Positions 1 through 7,648 of a stretch of DNA of 57,558 nt are shown here, piece by piece. This DNA is from Saprospiraceae bacterium (GTDB lineage: Bacteria > Bacteroidota > Bacteroidia > Chitinophagales > Saprospiraceae). How positions within the stretch are numbered: position 1 is the first letter of the stretch; every line of letters begins with the position of its first letter. The translations under genes were made by a program, and so were the position numbers. The DNA lies in the NCBI GenBank assembly GCA_024103005.1, contig JAGFJA010000024.1, forward strand, positions 1 to 57,558, written 5' to 3'. A model generated the notes under the pieces. That model was not told the origin of the DNA and did not search any database. It saw nothing but the letters and a program-made list of their open reading frames with translations.

Positions 1-39
1 AGGAGCAAAATGAGGAATTTTTACCATTTCAGCAAAAGG

Positions 40-58
40 GAAGGTTTTTTTAACCTTC
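40..58. terminator. Hairpin downstream of the 92-aa lipoprotein
   Basis: A 7-bp perfect inverted repeat (GAAGGTT / AACCTTC) with a 5-nt A/T loop lies about 60 bases past the stop of the minus-strand lipoprotein gene. On the minus strand it is followed by CCCTTTT, so it may be a weak terminator for that gene. The stem is short and the T run broken, so the call is tentative. Confidence 0.35.
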
Positions 59-120
59 TCTTTTCTGAAAAAAAATTTACTCCACTTTACTTTTCCAAAA
101 GTTGCATTTATTTGTTGAAT

Positions 121-399
121 TTAAGAATTATTTTTAAAATCTATTAAAGGGTAGGAAATGGGTACTCGATGTTTTATACCCGATTTGATGTAATCTAAAT
201 TAGCAGTCAATTTAAATTCTCTTACCTCCGCTTCTAATTTAGGATTTGGTTGAGCTTTCGGAATGGAATAAAGATCATTTTTTAATTGTTCAGCCAATGT
301 TATTGTTAAATTAGAAGAAAAATCATTTTCTTTATTACATGAAATAATTGTTACTGCGAATAAGGCCACTATAGTTAAAACAAAATTTTTCATTTCCAT
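121..399 (-). CDS. Small putative lipoprotein
   Basis: This 92-aa protein has a clear lipoprotein signal: a hydrophobic stretch followed by a lipobox (VTIISC, Cys about residue 21), so it is probably lipid-anchored in the cell envelope. The mature part of about 70 residues is polar, has no further cysteines and matches no family I recognise. Two ATG codons lie two codons apart, and the second (MKNF) gives an equally good signal. Its upstream region is the first copy of a 296-bp repeat, whose second copy precedes an unrelated lipoprotein gene at 5654-6148. The protein is short and could be the remnant of a longer one. Confidence 0.6.
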   Translation of the reverse strand: MEMKNFVLTIVALFAVTIISCNKENDFSSNLTITLAEQLKNDLYSIPKAQPNPKLEAEVREFKLTANLDYIKSGIKHRVPISYPLIDFKNNS

Positions 400-427
400 A
401 AATTAAATATTAAATAGATATTGCTGA

Positions 428-723
428 TCTTTTCAAGGTATTTTCACTTCCAACTATTCCTATCGCGATTGGATGGTTCAAAGATATTTACGAAGATATT
501 AGAAAAAAAAAAATCGATATTTAACTTAACATTAACATAATCAAAAAGCAAAACCTGCCTCACAATGAATATTCAGGTGATGTTGACCTCAACTTCTCTA
601 TTTCAACCAATTATATTGATCTTTGAGAAGAAAACAGTCACTGGGATCTCATTAATTAATACACGGATAAGGAGGAGAAATAGGCAAGAGTTGAGCGTTG
701 AGGATGAATGAATGCTTCAGGAA
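428..723. repeat. 296-bp direct repeat, copy 1
   Basis: This segment is nearly identical to 6201-6497 in the same orientation. By eye only about a dozen positions differ, including one extra A in a poly-A tract and changes near 640-670. It lies immediately upstream of the minus-strand lipoprotein gene at 121-399. It includes an A/T-rich tract and a TAnnTTTG promoter element read on the minus strand. Weak similarity continues about 130 bases past the sharp boundary, which suggests an old duplication partly homogenised later. No terminal inverted repeats or transposase were seen, so it is not called an insertion sequence. Confidence 0.9.
479..486 (-). promoter_or_regulatory. Putative -7 promoter element (TATCTTTG)
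   Basis: On the minus strand this reads TATCTTTG, matching the Bacteroidota -7 consensus TAnnTTTG, about 80 bases upstream of the lipoprotein start at 399. No convincing -33 TTG is seen at the right distance, only a poly-T tract. The element is conserved in repeat copy 2 at 6252-6259. Confidence 0.4.
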
Positions 724-890
724 TAATCATTTTAAAAAATTGGATGGTTGGCAAGGTCAGTTTGCATCCGGATTAAAATTCAACAACCAAATACTGAGAA
801 CATGTAAGAGTGAGATTTGGCTCAAAATTGTCGCAAGGTTGATATCACGACATCAATTCTCCATTCCACAGTCTATATCGTCAATCTAAA

Positions 891-1997
891 TCAATCATCT
901 TTTACTTTTTTACCGCGTTTTTTCGCACGATTCTTATTTATTCTAATTTCAGATCGAAAATTAGCTTGCGTTACATCACCGGAATAACAGGGGTGGCATG
1001 GACTAATTCGTGACATAGAAGCTGTATAAACAATATCCTTAGATTCAGAATATTTTATCCTTTCTTCCAATTTTAAACCAGATAGCACTATAACACCCTC
1101 TAATCCTTCATAATCATGCCTTCTGTAGAAGAAATTTGATTCCATTCCGAACAACTTAAATTCACCGGAAAAACCATAAAATTCTATAAAACGTATATGC
1201 TCTGAACGATCAAATTCTACAATGCAGTTTAGAGAATGCTTGTTTCTATGACTAACTTTAAATATAAAACACAATGCAGTATCTGTGACTATCAATTTAA
1301 GCTGACTTCTATTACCTTCAATACCCATTATTAAAGGATCTAAAAAATATGCAATTTTCAATCGATTGGCTCCTGCTTTCTCCATCCAAGGGTAATCTCT
1401 GGGACTGGGTAGTGTATCATATACTACTGAACAGTATCGCATATCTCGGAACCTTCCAAGATAAAAATCCTTTTGCGCAACACTTAGTATATAACTTGCA
1501 GATTCTTTATCCTCACCACATCCGTATGATGAAGTAGCATTGTAACATAACATCAAATCCGGAGACTTAGATCTTAATTTATTGTTTTTTAATAACTGAA
1601 TCAAGCGTTTATCTTGATCAATTTCATTTGTCTTGATAATCACTTCATTCAGCTCCATCTTAGGATATAAGGTCACCATAGTAGTATCACCAATTAATCT
1701 TATCAGGGTATCACGACAGTCTATACGTTTCAATAATAATTTATCATATTGCTTTCCAACTTTCAAATACCCATTGATCCCGCTATAGTCCAATAAGTCA
1801 TTGCTTTGAGGATCAAATGCTAACACTTCCTCTAAAGGCAAATTAAGATGATCAGTCACATATATATGTCGTACCTTCTCTTGCGCTTTAAGGTGAATGC
1901 AAGCAACCAGCAAAAAAAGAGTAAGGACGATGTCCTTACTCTTCCAGCCCTTTATATTTTTGTACTTAAGGAACACTATCTGATTTATTACCGGCAT
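891..1997 (-). CDS. Secreted protein with carboxypeptidase-regulatory-like N-terminus, unknown function
   Basis: The protein has a signal-like segment (DIVLTLFLLVACIHLKA then Q) followed by a region that reads like the carboxypeptidase-D-regulatory-like fold common in Bacteroidota envelope proteins (VTDHLNLPLEEV, then SGINGYLKV). The C-terminal roughly 250 residues are unrecognised and end in a strongly basic tail. The start is uncertain: the ATG at 1997 gives a long basic n-region and about 368 residues. The 12-bp terminator hairpin at 1917-1943 lies inside the 5' coding part, and the ATG lies within the preceding small gene. Expression would need read-through, or the 5' end is a rearrangement junction. 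A more upstream TTG at 2087 is open but unlikely. Confidence 0.5.
   Translation of the reverse strand: MPVINQIVFLKYKNIKGWKSKDIVLTLFLLVACIHLKAQEKVRHIYVTDHLNLPLEEVLAFDPQSNDLLDYSGINGYLKVGKQYDKLLLKRIDCRDTLIRLIGDTTMVTLYPKMELNEVIIKTNEIDQDKRLIQLLKNNKLRSKSPDLMLCYNATSSYGCGEDKESASYILSVAQKDFYLGRFRDMRYCSVVYDTLPSPRDYPWMEKAGANRLKIAYFLDPLIMGIEGNRSQLKLIVTDTALCFIFKVSHRNKHSLNCIVEFDRSEHIRFIEFYGFSGEFKLFGMESNFFYRRHDYEGLEGVIVLSGLKLEERIKYSESKDIVYTASMSRISPCHPCYSGDVTQANFRSEIRINKNRAKKRGKKVKDD
1917..1943 (-). terminator. Strong rho-independent terminator
   Basis: A perfect 12-bp stem (AAGAGTAAGGAC / GTCCTTACTCTT) with a 3-nt loop is followed on the minus strand by a T run. It lies 23 bases after the stop of the small gene ending at 1966, which it should terminate. 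It is unusual because it also encodes part of the signal peptide of the next open frame. Confidence 0.75.
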
Positions 1998-2249
1998 TAT
2001 CCCAAGCACAACCCAAATTATACCCCCCATTAGTCGCATCTCCACACCCTTCAGCAGCAATAAATCCCCAAACATCATTAGCAGCAACCTTAACAGCTCT
2101 ACAAGCCTTTTTTAACCACTCTGGCATGTCTCTTATTTCCAGTTCTGTATCAGATGATGTATATTTCACTGATGTAATACCGTCTAAAATACCTGCCCAT
2201 TCAACGAGCCAATCACAAAACAAAAAAATAATATAAGTATGTTTTTCAC
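1966..2249 (-). pseudogene. Small secreted protein, frameshifted after the signal peptide
   Basis: A GTG at 2249 with a nearby AAGAGG ribosome-binding site starts a typical signal peptide (MKNILILFFCFVIGSLNGQ), but that frame stops two codons later. The adjacent frame continues as about 75 residues with AANDVWGFIAAEGCGDA and a C-terminal GNKSDSVP. Joining the two frames near 2190 gives one short exported protein, so I read this as one gene with a one-base frameshift; an unrelated start in the second frame (TTG at 2223) is the alternative. The gene lies 13 bases after the stop of the outer-membrane barrel gene and was probably cotranscribed with it. Function unknown. Confidence 0.55.
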
Positions 2250-2262
2250 CTCTTGACTTATT

Positions 2263-2949
2263 TTAAAAATGGAAAGTTATCACTCCGCCGTAAACAAAGT
2301 CAATTCCTTCTATTAAAACATCCATCGTGAACGATGCATGTATCCCAGCAGATAAATTCTTGAAAAGAAAATATTCTGCATCCACCCTACTGCCGATTCC
2401 CACATCCCAAATACGAGCGACAGAGTAATCAAAATAAGGTAATTCCAACTCCTCTGACTCTTTTGTTATCTTCACCCTTGCTGCCGGGACATAATGGTAA
2501 TAGTTGGTAGTCCGGCTAAATGAAATATGTGGACCTAAATATCCACTTACCAAAAAGTGTTTATTCCGAAAAAAATCATAACCCACATAGAGGCTAAATG
2601 AATGATAAAGGTCTCTTATACGCCAATCTTCCGAATCATCACCAAATACATATCCCCTGTCCAATTCCGGAAAATCTATAAAAGTCTTATCCTTGACATA
2701 TTCCTTATGAAATCCCGGTTCCGGTTCATTCTTGTTATCATAAAAATTATCCACATATTTCACCAAGCGATAATCCAATCCAAGGGACACTTTTTTTCTG
2801 ACATTCATTTTTACCATGAATCCTATATGACTCCCCAATAAATTATTGGGACGTATCCCTCCATTCATACTAAATGCTTGACCATTGAGATAGTTGCTGC
2901 TTCCCAATAGTATGCATATTATTAGGATTTTAAATATTATTTTTATCAC
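2263..2949 (-). CDS. Outer-membrane beta-barrel-like protein
   Basis: The 228-aa protein has an N-terminal signal peptide (KIIFKILIICILLGSS, cleavage near NGQ) and alternating hydrophobic/aromatic strands (SLYVGYDFF, LVSGYLGPHISF). It ends in a hydrophobic strand finishing with Phe (YGGVITFHF), the classical outer-membrane barrel insertion signal. This fits a small 8-strand porin-like barrel; ligand or role cannot be told. The start codon is GTG at 2949; no ATG fits better. A good promoter lies just upstream (2980-3009). It probably forms a two-gene unit with the small frameshifted gene downstream. Confidence 0.7.
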   Translation of the reverse strand: MIKIIFKILIICILLGSSNYLNGQAFSMNGGIRPNNLLGSHIGFMVKMNVRKKVSLGLDYRLVKYVDNFYDNKNEPEPGFHKEYVKDKTFIDFPELDRGYVFGDDSEDWRIRDLYHSFSLYVGYDFFRNKHFLVSGYLGPHISFSRTTNYYHYVPAARVKITKESEELELPYFDYSVARIWDVGIGSRVDAEYFLFKNLSAGIHASFTMDVLIEGIDFVYGGVITFHF

Positions 2950-2979
2950 ACTACAATATTTAACTTAGGTCGGGTCGAC

Positions 2980-3009
2980 CAAAGTTAATCAAAATTTCAA
3001 AAAATCAAT
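2980..3009 (-). promoter_or_regulatory. Promoter of the outer-membrane barrel gene
   Basis: On the minus strand TTG (3009-3007) is followed after 18 bases by TAACTTTG (2987-2980), a close match to the Bacteroidota TTG / TAnnTTTG promoter. The predicted transcript would start about 24 bases before the GTG start at 2949. Confidence 0.55.
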
Positions 3010-3013
3010 AATT

Positions 3014-3685
3014 TTACCACAACTCAGTAACATAAACATCCATAGTACCGGTACTTAATTTCTCCGGTAATGAAAGCCTGCAATATCTAGCAATATCATT
3101 ACCCAGTTCACAATCTTTATTAGCTCTTGATATTTTATTAGTTATGCTATTGCTTGGAGATAACTCAACTCCAACATTTCCAATTTTAAACGAAACTTTT
3201 GCACTTAAACCATTTTGAACAGTAAATTCTGAGGTGGTACCTCTCTTTCTATGCCTTCCAGTGAAATTATACTGCCATTCATCTCCATGCTTCCCTTCTA
3301 AAAAAAGCCATTCGGTGAATTCTGTTCCAGGATTCAAAAACCAACCTTTTCTTAATCTTTTCTCATTTAATGTCATTACTTTCATTTGACTATTTAACAC
3401 TTTATATTCGTTTGGATTATCACTGGAAAGTACAGGTATAAAGAGATCTACTTGTATTAAACAATTTTTATCCCAATAACTACACCATGTATCACAATCT
3501 CTAAGCCAAGTTTTAGTCCCATTACCTCGCACTTCAACTACTTTTTCTTTTTTATTCACAACTGTATTTCTAGCGCCATTAGGACACGGATCTTCACCTC
3601 CTGTTGGTGGATCTGGTGGGGTTACCGGTGGTGTATATAAAATACTACAGTTCTCATTAATATTAACACATTTTTCAAATAAAAC
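3014..3685 (-). pseudogene. 5'-truncated secreted protein with Pro-rich linker
   Basis: The frame is open from just after a stop at 3686-3688 to the stop at 3014, but has no ATG and no signal peptide. The first credible start is a GTG at 3559, inside the protein. The upstream part encodes a cysteine-containing segment and a proline-rich linker (TPPVTPPDPPTGG), as in surface proteins of this phylum. The 180-residue main part has Cys-rich (DCDTWCSYWDKNC) and beta-rich segments and no family I recognise. I infer a surface protein that lost its N-terminus. A short T9SS tail remnant directly upstream supports rearrangement here. Confidence 0.55.
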
Positions 3686-3746
3686 CTACGATTCAGATCC
3701 CAATCACGAAATTTTCAAACAATCTCTTTGGCTCTTGCGAGGTAAA

Positions 3747-3945
3747 CTACCTTACCACCACCAATTTCCGAAACCCAATCCTTCCCCCATTCTTTACCCT
3801 CAAAAAGTATAAGCCGAGATTTAAATCGGAAACGGAAAACCTGATTGAATCCTCATGCGCTGGATAAAACAGTTATTGTCCGATATCAAGTATAGTCAAT
3901 TCCAGCGAATATTGTACGGCGCCTTTCAAGGGGTGGCGAAAAATA
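3747..3945 (-). pseudogene. Remnant of a T9SS C-terminal sorting domain
   Basis: In one minus-strand frame this reads a degraded type A sorting tail: HPLKGAVQYSLEL, TILDIGQ, an in-frame stop, then FSVSDLNLGLYFLRVKNG and a basic end (KLVVVR stop at 3747-3749). It matches the known pattern YPNP..., v.iyDi.G, l.s.GlYfv.v, kkvvv. The rest of the parent protein is missing, so this is the end of a once secreted, surface-attached protein. The intergenic bases on either side (3690-3746 and 3946-4045) show nothing else I can support. Confidence 0.6.
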
Positions 3946-4045
3946 CAACATCGCAAGGTCTATCGATGGCACGAAAATCGGTAAAAAGCTGCAAATGCTG
4001 GTCAGTCAGTCAGTATCCTGGATGAAGAATAGCTCTGCTCTATTG

Positions 4046-4519
4046 TCAGAGCCTTGATTTTATGTAGTTTAAGGCCGGCTCCAAATTTGATGCAGTGAAT
4101 CTTATGATCGTGTCTAATTGTTCACCATTGATTTCAATATAAATCGACTCATCCGGCAAACCAAGTGAAGATGGAAGCGATGGTGATCCCAGAACATGAT
4201 TGGTCACAGATTCCTCATGCAAAATTGAGAAATCCTCATTCACCCCTATGGAAGTCGAATATAAGAGGGTTCCCTGCTTATTTATTACGTCATCAGTTAT
4301 CAAATAATAAAACGACTTACTACAACCAGGACAACCATGTTCACTTAAAACAAATATTTTTTTATAATTACTAACATCTTTATCATATTTGAGCAACTCA
4401 GTCTTTAATGCATTGTAATAATTTGGCACATTCTGATCCACCTGACAACCGACTAGGTGAATCATTGCAAAGAAAGTCAAACTATTTTTCAAAAGCGTAA
4501 AGTTCAAGAGATCTCGCAT
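4046..4519 (-). CDS. Lipoprotein with CPGC thioredoxin-like motif
   Basis: This roughly 157-aa lipoprotein (lipobox HLVGC) contains a CxxC pair in the context SEHGCPGCSKSF. That is the position and form of a thioredoxin-fold active site after a beta strand (KKIFVLS). The rest, with LGLPDESIYIEING near the end, could complete a reduced thioredoxin fold, so it may act on disulfides at the cell surface. The family is not recognised with certainty. Its start (ATG 4519; a GTG at 4525 is possible) overlaps the end of the propeller gene, so the two are translationally coupled. It is the last gene of a three-gene minus-strand cluster at 4046-6148. Confidence 0.65.
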   Translation of the reverse strand: MRDLLNFTLLKNSLTFFAMIHLVGCQVDQNVPNYYNALKTELLKYDKDVSNYKKIFVLSEHGCPGCSKSFYYLITDDVINKQGTLLYSTSIGVNEDFSILHEESVTNHVLGSPSLPSSLGLPDESIYIEINGEQLDTIIRFTASNLEPALNYIKSRL

Positions 4520-5624
4520 TTTCACCTTCTTTAAAACAATAAAAAATATCCTTGAATTGATATAATTGACCTGACGCTATCAGATCATCTTGATTATACT
4601 TTAGCTCACCTATATTCTCAAAAAGATTGTTATAGATTAAAAATGAAATATCAAACAGGGGTGAATCCCCGGTCATTTCATGAAAGACTTGAACCAAGTA
4701 CAAATCCGTGCCTTTATCCCTAAAAATTGAGATTATCCTCCCCGGGGTCGCCAAGCTTGCATTATTTTTTTTGACTGCCTCTTGGTAATTTGCGACAGGA
4801 AAAAGCGACTGTCCGATTTTAGAATAATCTGTCTGCACCTTGATTTTTTTGCTGATTCTTAAGGTCGCAGTGTCAATAACAAACATATTGTCATTAAATT
4901 CATGCCATAAGAATAAATTTCCATCGATCAGTTTAAAATTCGCAGCTGCCAGTGGTCCGGCTTTGTCCGGAGTCATAAATATCCGTGGAAAAGAATCCAG
5001 GCCCCGTTCGATCTTTAACTCATCCTGCGACCAATAATTGTAAATCTTCGAAAGGTAAGGATAATCGAGTGCCTTTTTAAAGTATTCTTTAGCATATAAG
5101 GGCCCTGAATTTACAGAGCCCACGAAAGTACTAAACATAAACAGTTTATGGGCGTCAACTACCATATTCATGTAAGGTAATCGATAGTCATAAATGATTG
5201 TATCCTCTTTTGTTTGAGCTGCTTCTATATTTGTATGAAAAACTAAATCTCCTTTACTGTTAATCATTATTATCTCAGGAATATTACTTTTCTCAAAAAG
5301 TAAAATAGAATCCGGACCGATAACCTGCATATTACCAATTCCTCTCTCCCAGACTTTGGCCGCTTCATCCAGTCTTACGGTATAGAGCTTATTCCCGGTT
5401 TCTAAATCATAGAAATTGATTCTTTTTAAAGAACCAAAATTCCCCATATATAAAACATCCTTATTCAGCGTATGATCTATACATATTCCTTGACCATTTC
5501 TACTTGTGGGAAATGTCTCCTCGAGAGTAATTGTCTTTAAGTACTTAAAATGGTATTCCTCTTTAACACATGAAAAAAGGAACAATAACATTAACAATAC
5601 CGCTATTACTGTACCTTTTTCCAT
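4482..5624 (-). CDS. Beta-propeller lipoprotein (DUF4221/6-bladed type)
   Basis: The 380-aa protein has a lipobox (LLFLFSC, Cys about residue 19) and repeated segments like a six-bladed propeller (LYMGNFGSLKRINFYDLETG, MINSKGDLVFHT, FVIDTATLRISKKI). The overall form fits the DUF4221/6-bladed-propeller lipoproteins common in Bacteroidota, whose biochemical role is not established. It is the middle gene of the cluster: 30 bases after the small lipoprotein gene and overlapping the CxxC lipoprotein downstream. The mature protein would sit on the outer envelope and may bind a partner or peptide. No catalytic motif is visible. Confidence 0.7.
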   Translation of the reverse strand: MEKGTVIAVLLMLLFLFSCVKEEYHFKYLKTITLEETFPTSRNGQGICIDHTLNKDVLYMGNFGSLKRINFYDLETGNKLYTVRLDEAAKVWERGIGNMQVIGPDSILLFEKSNIPEIIMINSKGDLVFHTNIEAAQTKEDTIIYDYRLPYMNMVVDAHKLFMFSTFVGSVNSGPLYAKEYFKKALDYPYLSKIYNYWSQDELKIERGLDSFPRIFMTPDKAGPLAAANFKLIDGNLFLWHEFNDNMFVIDTATLRISKKIKVQTDYSKIGQSLFPVANYQEAVKKNNASLATPGRIISIFRDKGTDLYLVQVFHEMTGDSPLFDISFLIYNNLFENIGELKYNQDDLIASGQLYQFKDIFYCFKEGENARSLELYAFEK

Positions 5625-5653
5625 GCTTAATATTTTAATATGATTAATAATAA

Positions 5654-6148
5654 TTAATTAGGTCGATTTACTGGTAATACTGCGATATAACCAAACGAAG
5701 ATGGAGATTTTATTTGAAAATATGTAATTTTATTTGAAGAATTTCTGGTATATCCTAAAGTATAAGACCCATCAATAATACCGGAAGTGTAGGAAGATCC
5801 TCCCAATATACCATCATAAAAACTCCGATCAGCACTAAGTCGCGATGCGACATTAGTACCTCCATCATCAATATCGTTTTCTAATTCAATAACTTTGTTC
5901 TTTTGAGTTGCAGTAATTACAACATCGTCAAGGCAATCGCCAGCAGGAGGGAAGCAGTCACATTCACAGTTGTCATAATGTACATAAGGTTTATGATTTG
6001 GGCATTTATAAAAAGTCCGGTTACCAACAGGTGCCCTAAGCTCAATTTTATCTATTAGGCGAACTTGATCGTAGTTTGGTACAACAGAAGCATCTTTGGA
6101 GCACGAAAGCAAACCCAAAATGAAAACAAAAAACAGAAGATTTTTCAT
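5654..6148 (-). CDS. Cys-containing small lipoprotein
   Basis: Starting at the ATG at 6148 this gives about 164 residues with a textbook lipobox (FILGLLSC). The mature part has a cysteine cluster (FYKCPNHKPYVHYDNCECDC and GDCLDD), then a TonB-plug-like VVITAT motif and a Gly/Ser/Tyr-rich C-terminal half (GGSSYTSGIIDGSYT). The cysteines could be substrates of the CxxC lipoprotein encoded two genes downstream; this is inference. It is the first gene of the 4046-6148 cluster, and its upstream region is repeat copy 2. Function unknown. Confidence 0.65.
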   Translation of the reverse strand: MKNLLFFVFILGLLSCSKDASVVPNYDQVRLIDKIELRAPVGNRTFYKCPNHKPYVHYDNCECDCFPPAGDCLDDVVITATQKNKVIELENDIDDGGTNVASRLSADRSFYDGILGGSSYTSGIIDGSYTLGYTRNSSNKITYFQIKSPSSFGYIAVLPVNRPN

Positions 6149-6200
6149 GATAAAAAATTTAAAAATCAAAATTCATAACCCAGAATTTTCTCGGTGTTAC

Positions 6201-6497
6201 TCTTTTCAAGGTATTTTCACTTCCAACTATTCCTATCGCGACTGGATGGTTCAAAGATATTTACGAAGATATTAGAAAAAAAAAAAATCGATATTTAACT
6301 TAACATTAACATAATCTAAAAACAAAACCTGCCTCACAATGAATATTCAGGTGATGTTGACCTCAACTTCTCTATTTCAACCAATTATTTTGATCTTTGA
6401 GAAGAAAACAGTCACTGGGATCCCAATATTTAATGCACAAATAAGGAGGAGAAATAGGCAAGAGTTGAGCGTTGAGGATGAATGAATGCTTCAGGAA
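6201..6497. repeat. 297-bp direct repeat, copy 2
   Basis: This is the second copy of the segment at 428-723, same orientation, offset 5773 bases at its left end. It lies immediately upstream of the minus-strand lipoprotein start at 6148, as copy 1 lies upstream of the lipoprotein at 121-399. The two downstream genes are unrelated in sequence, so a promoter-bearing leader has been duplicated without its gene, or recombination has replaced the gene. Confidence 0.9.
6252..6259 (-). promoter_or_regulatory. Putative -7 promoter element (TATCTTTG), repeat copy 2
   Basis: On the minus strand TATCTTTG matches TAnnTTTG about 105 bases before the lipoprotein start at 6148. It is at the same place as in copy 1. 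No clear -33 element is seen. Confidence 0.4.
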
Positions 6498-6955
6498 CGC
6501 CCATTCCTTAAAGGCTGAAGGATGGGAAAGTTAGTTTGCTATCGAAAAAGTTCATCTACCGTAAAATTAGAAATTCAACAAAGTAAATACAAGCTCACAG
6601 ATGTCGTAAGGTTGATTTCTAACTATTAAATAATGAGACTATCTGTTCTCGGTTCAGTTGTGTTCAATTTTTTGCAAGCAGCACTGAAATTCCTAGCACA
6701 ATTTCTTGTTCTATTCCTTGCCGGATGCTTTTTTAACCCAATCTTTCTGCTAAAGTCATAATCATAGTTTTAGTCAGGATAGCCAAAACAAAATCTCCAT
6801 AAGTCTATTTATATTTTCTTTCTCCTACCACATTTTTAAAATAACCGGAAACTTCCGTAAGAAAGGACTGAACACCGAATTATATCCCAAATATTAGGCT
6901 AAGTTTGTATATTTGCCGGATTATTGGGGCGACACATTAATGATAATTCGCATAA
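6498..6955. other. Intergenic region upstream of the two-component system
   Basis: After the repeat boundary, about 130 bases keep weak similarity to 724-860. A short hydrophobic open frame (6633-6761 +, 42 aa, with FLAGC) is present but has no support as a gene. TATATTTG at 6908-6915, about 40 bases before the response-regulator start, is a fair -7 element. Nothing else is seen. Confidence 0.5.
6908..6915 (+). promoter_or_regulatory. Putative -7 element for the two-component operon
   Basis: TATATTTG fits TAnnTTTG and lies 40 bases before the ATG of the response regulator. No TTG is seen at the usual -33 spacing, so the call rests on the -7 box and position. Confidence 0.4.
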
Positions 6956-7648
6956 ATGAAAATTTTAATCGTCGAAGATCAAGAAAAACTAAGAAATTCT
7001 CTCAAGCAAGGACTTGAAGAACAGGGTTTCATCGTAGATTGTGCCCAAAACGGTATTGAAGGTCGGAAACTAGCCCTTGCCTATCCTTACAGTGTCATCG
7101 TTTCAGACATCATTATGCCCCAGAATACCGGTGTTCAGATGCTACGCTACCTCAGACAACACAATGTGAATACTCCTGTCCTCATGCTCACCGCCCTCAG
7201 CATGGTCGAAGAAAAAGTAGAAGTTTATGAAGCCGGAGCCGATGACTACCTTACCAAACCATTTGATTTCAGGGAGCTTGTCGTCCGTATCAAAGCACTT
7301 CTCAAACGCCAGCCTCCTAAAAAAAGTGTAGTAAATGCCGAATTATCTGAGGGAGGTATAACACTCAATCCTGTAACAAAAGAAGTCATGCGCGACGGTC
7401 AATCTGTTTTTTTAACACCAAAAGAATTTGACCTCTTGCATTACTTTATGCAAAACCCCAATAAAACAATCACCAAGAATGAGCTGCTTTCTAATATCTG
7501 GGACTTAGATTTTGAAACCAGCACCAATGTCCTGGAAGTGTATATCAATTTCCTGAGAAATAAGATAGATAAGGATTTTAATGTGAAGGTTATTCACACG
7601 CTTCCCCGCATCGGATACATATTTAAAACCAATGTGACAGAGTCATGA
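6956..7648 (+). CDS. OmpR-family response regulator
   Basis: The protein has an N-terminal receiver domain (acidic pocket E7/D8, phospho-acceptor D51 in VSDIIMP, T79 in LMLTA, K101 in LTKPFD). A C-terminal winged helix of the OmpR/PhoB type follows (GGITLNPVTKEVMRDG, LTPKEFDLLHYF, and VYINFLRNKID before the C-terminal hairpin RIGYIF). The length of 230 aa is normal. It should bind DNA when phosphorylated by the histidine kinase whose ATG overlaps its stop (ATGA at 7645). Target genes cannot be told; no metal-resistance or efflux genes are adjacent. Confidence 0.95.
   Translation: MKILIVEDQEKLRNSLKQGLEEQGFIVDCAQNGIEGRKLALAYPYSVIVSDIIMPQNTGVQMLRYLRQHNVNTPVLMLTALSMVEEKVEVYEAGADDYLTKPFDFRELVVRIKALLKRQPPKKSVVNAELSEGGITLNPVTKEVMRDGQSVFLTPKEFDLLHYFMQNPNKTITKNELLSNIWDLDFETSTNVLEVYINFLRNKIDKDFNVKVIHTLPRIGYIFKTNVTES

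Noticed and set aside
698-889. 63-codon plus-strand frame across the end of repeat copy 1
   Set aside because: The same stretch in repeat copy 2 has stops in this frame, and there is no signal, family or promoter.
428-6497. Composite transposon bounded by the 296-bp repeats
   Set aside because: The repeats have no transposase, no terminal inverted repeats and no visible target duplication.
6633-6761. 42-codon hydrophobic frame with a lipobox-like FLAGC
   Set aside because: The Cys is at residue 32 after a weak n-region and only ten residues follow; likely chance in AT-rich DNA.
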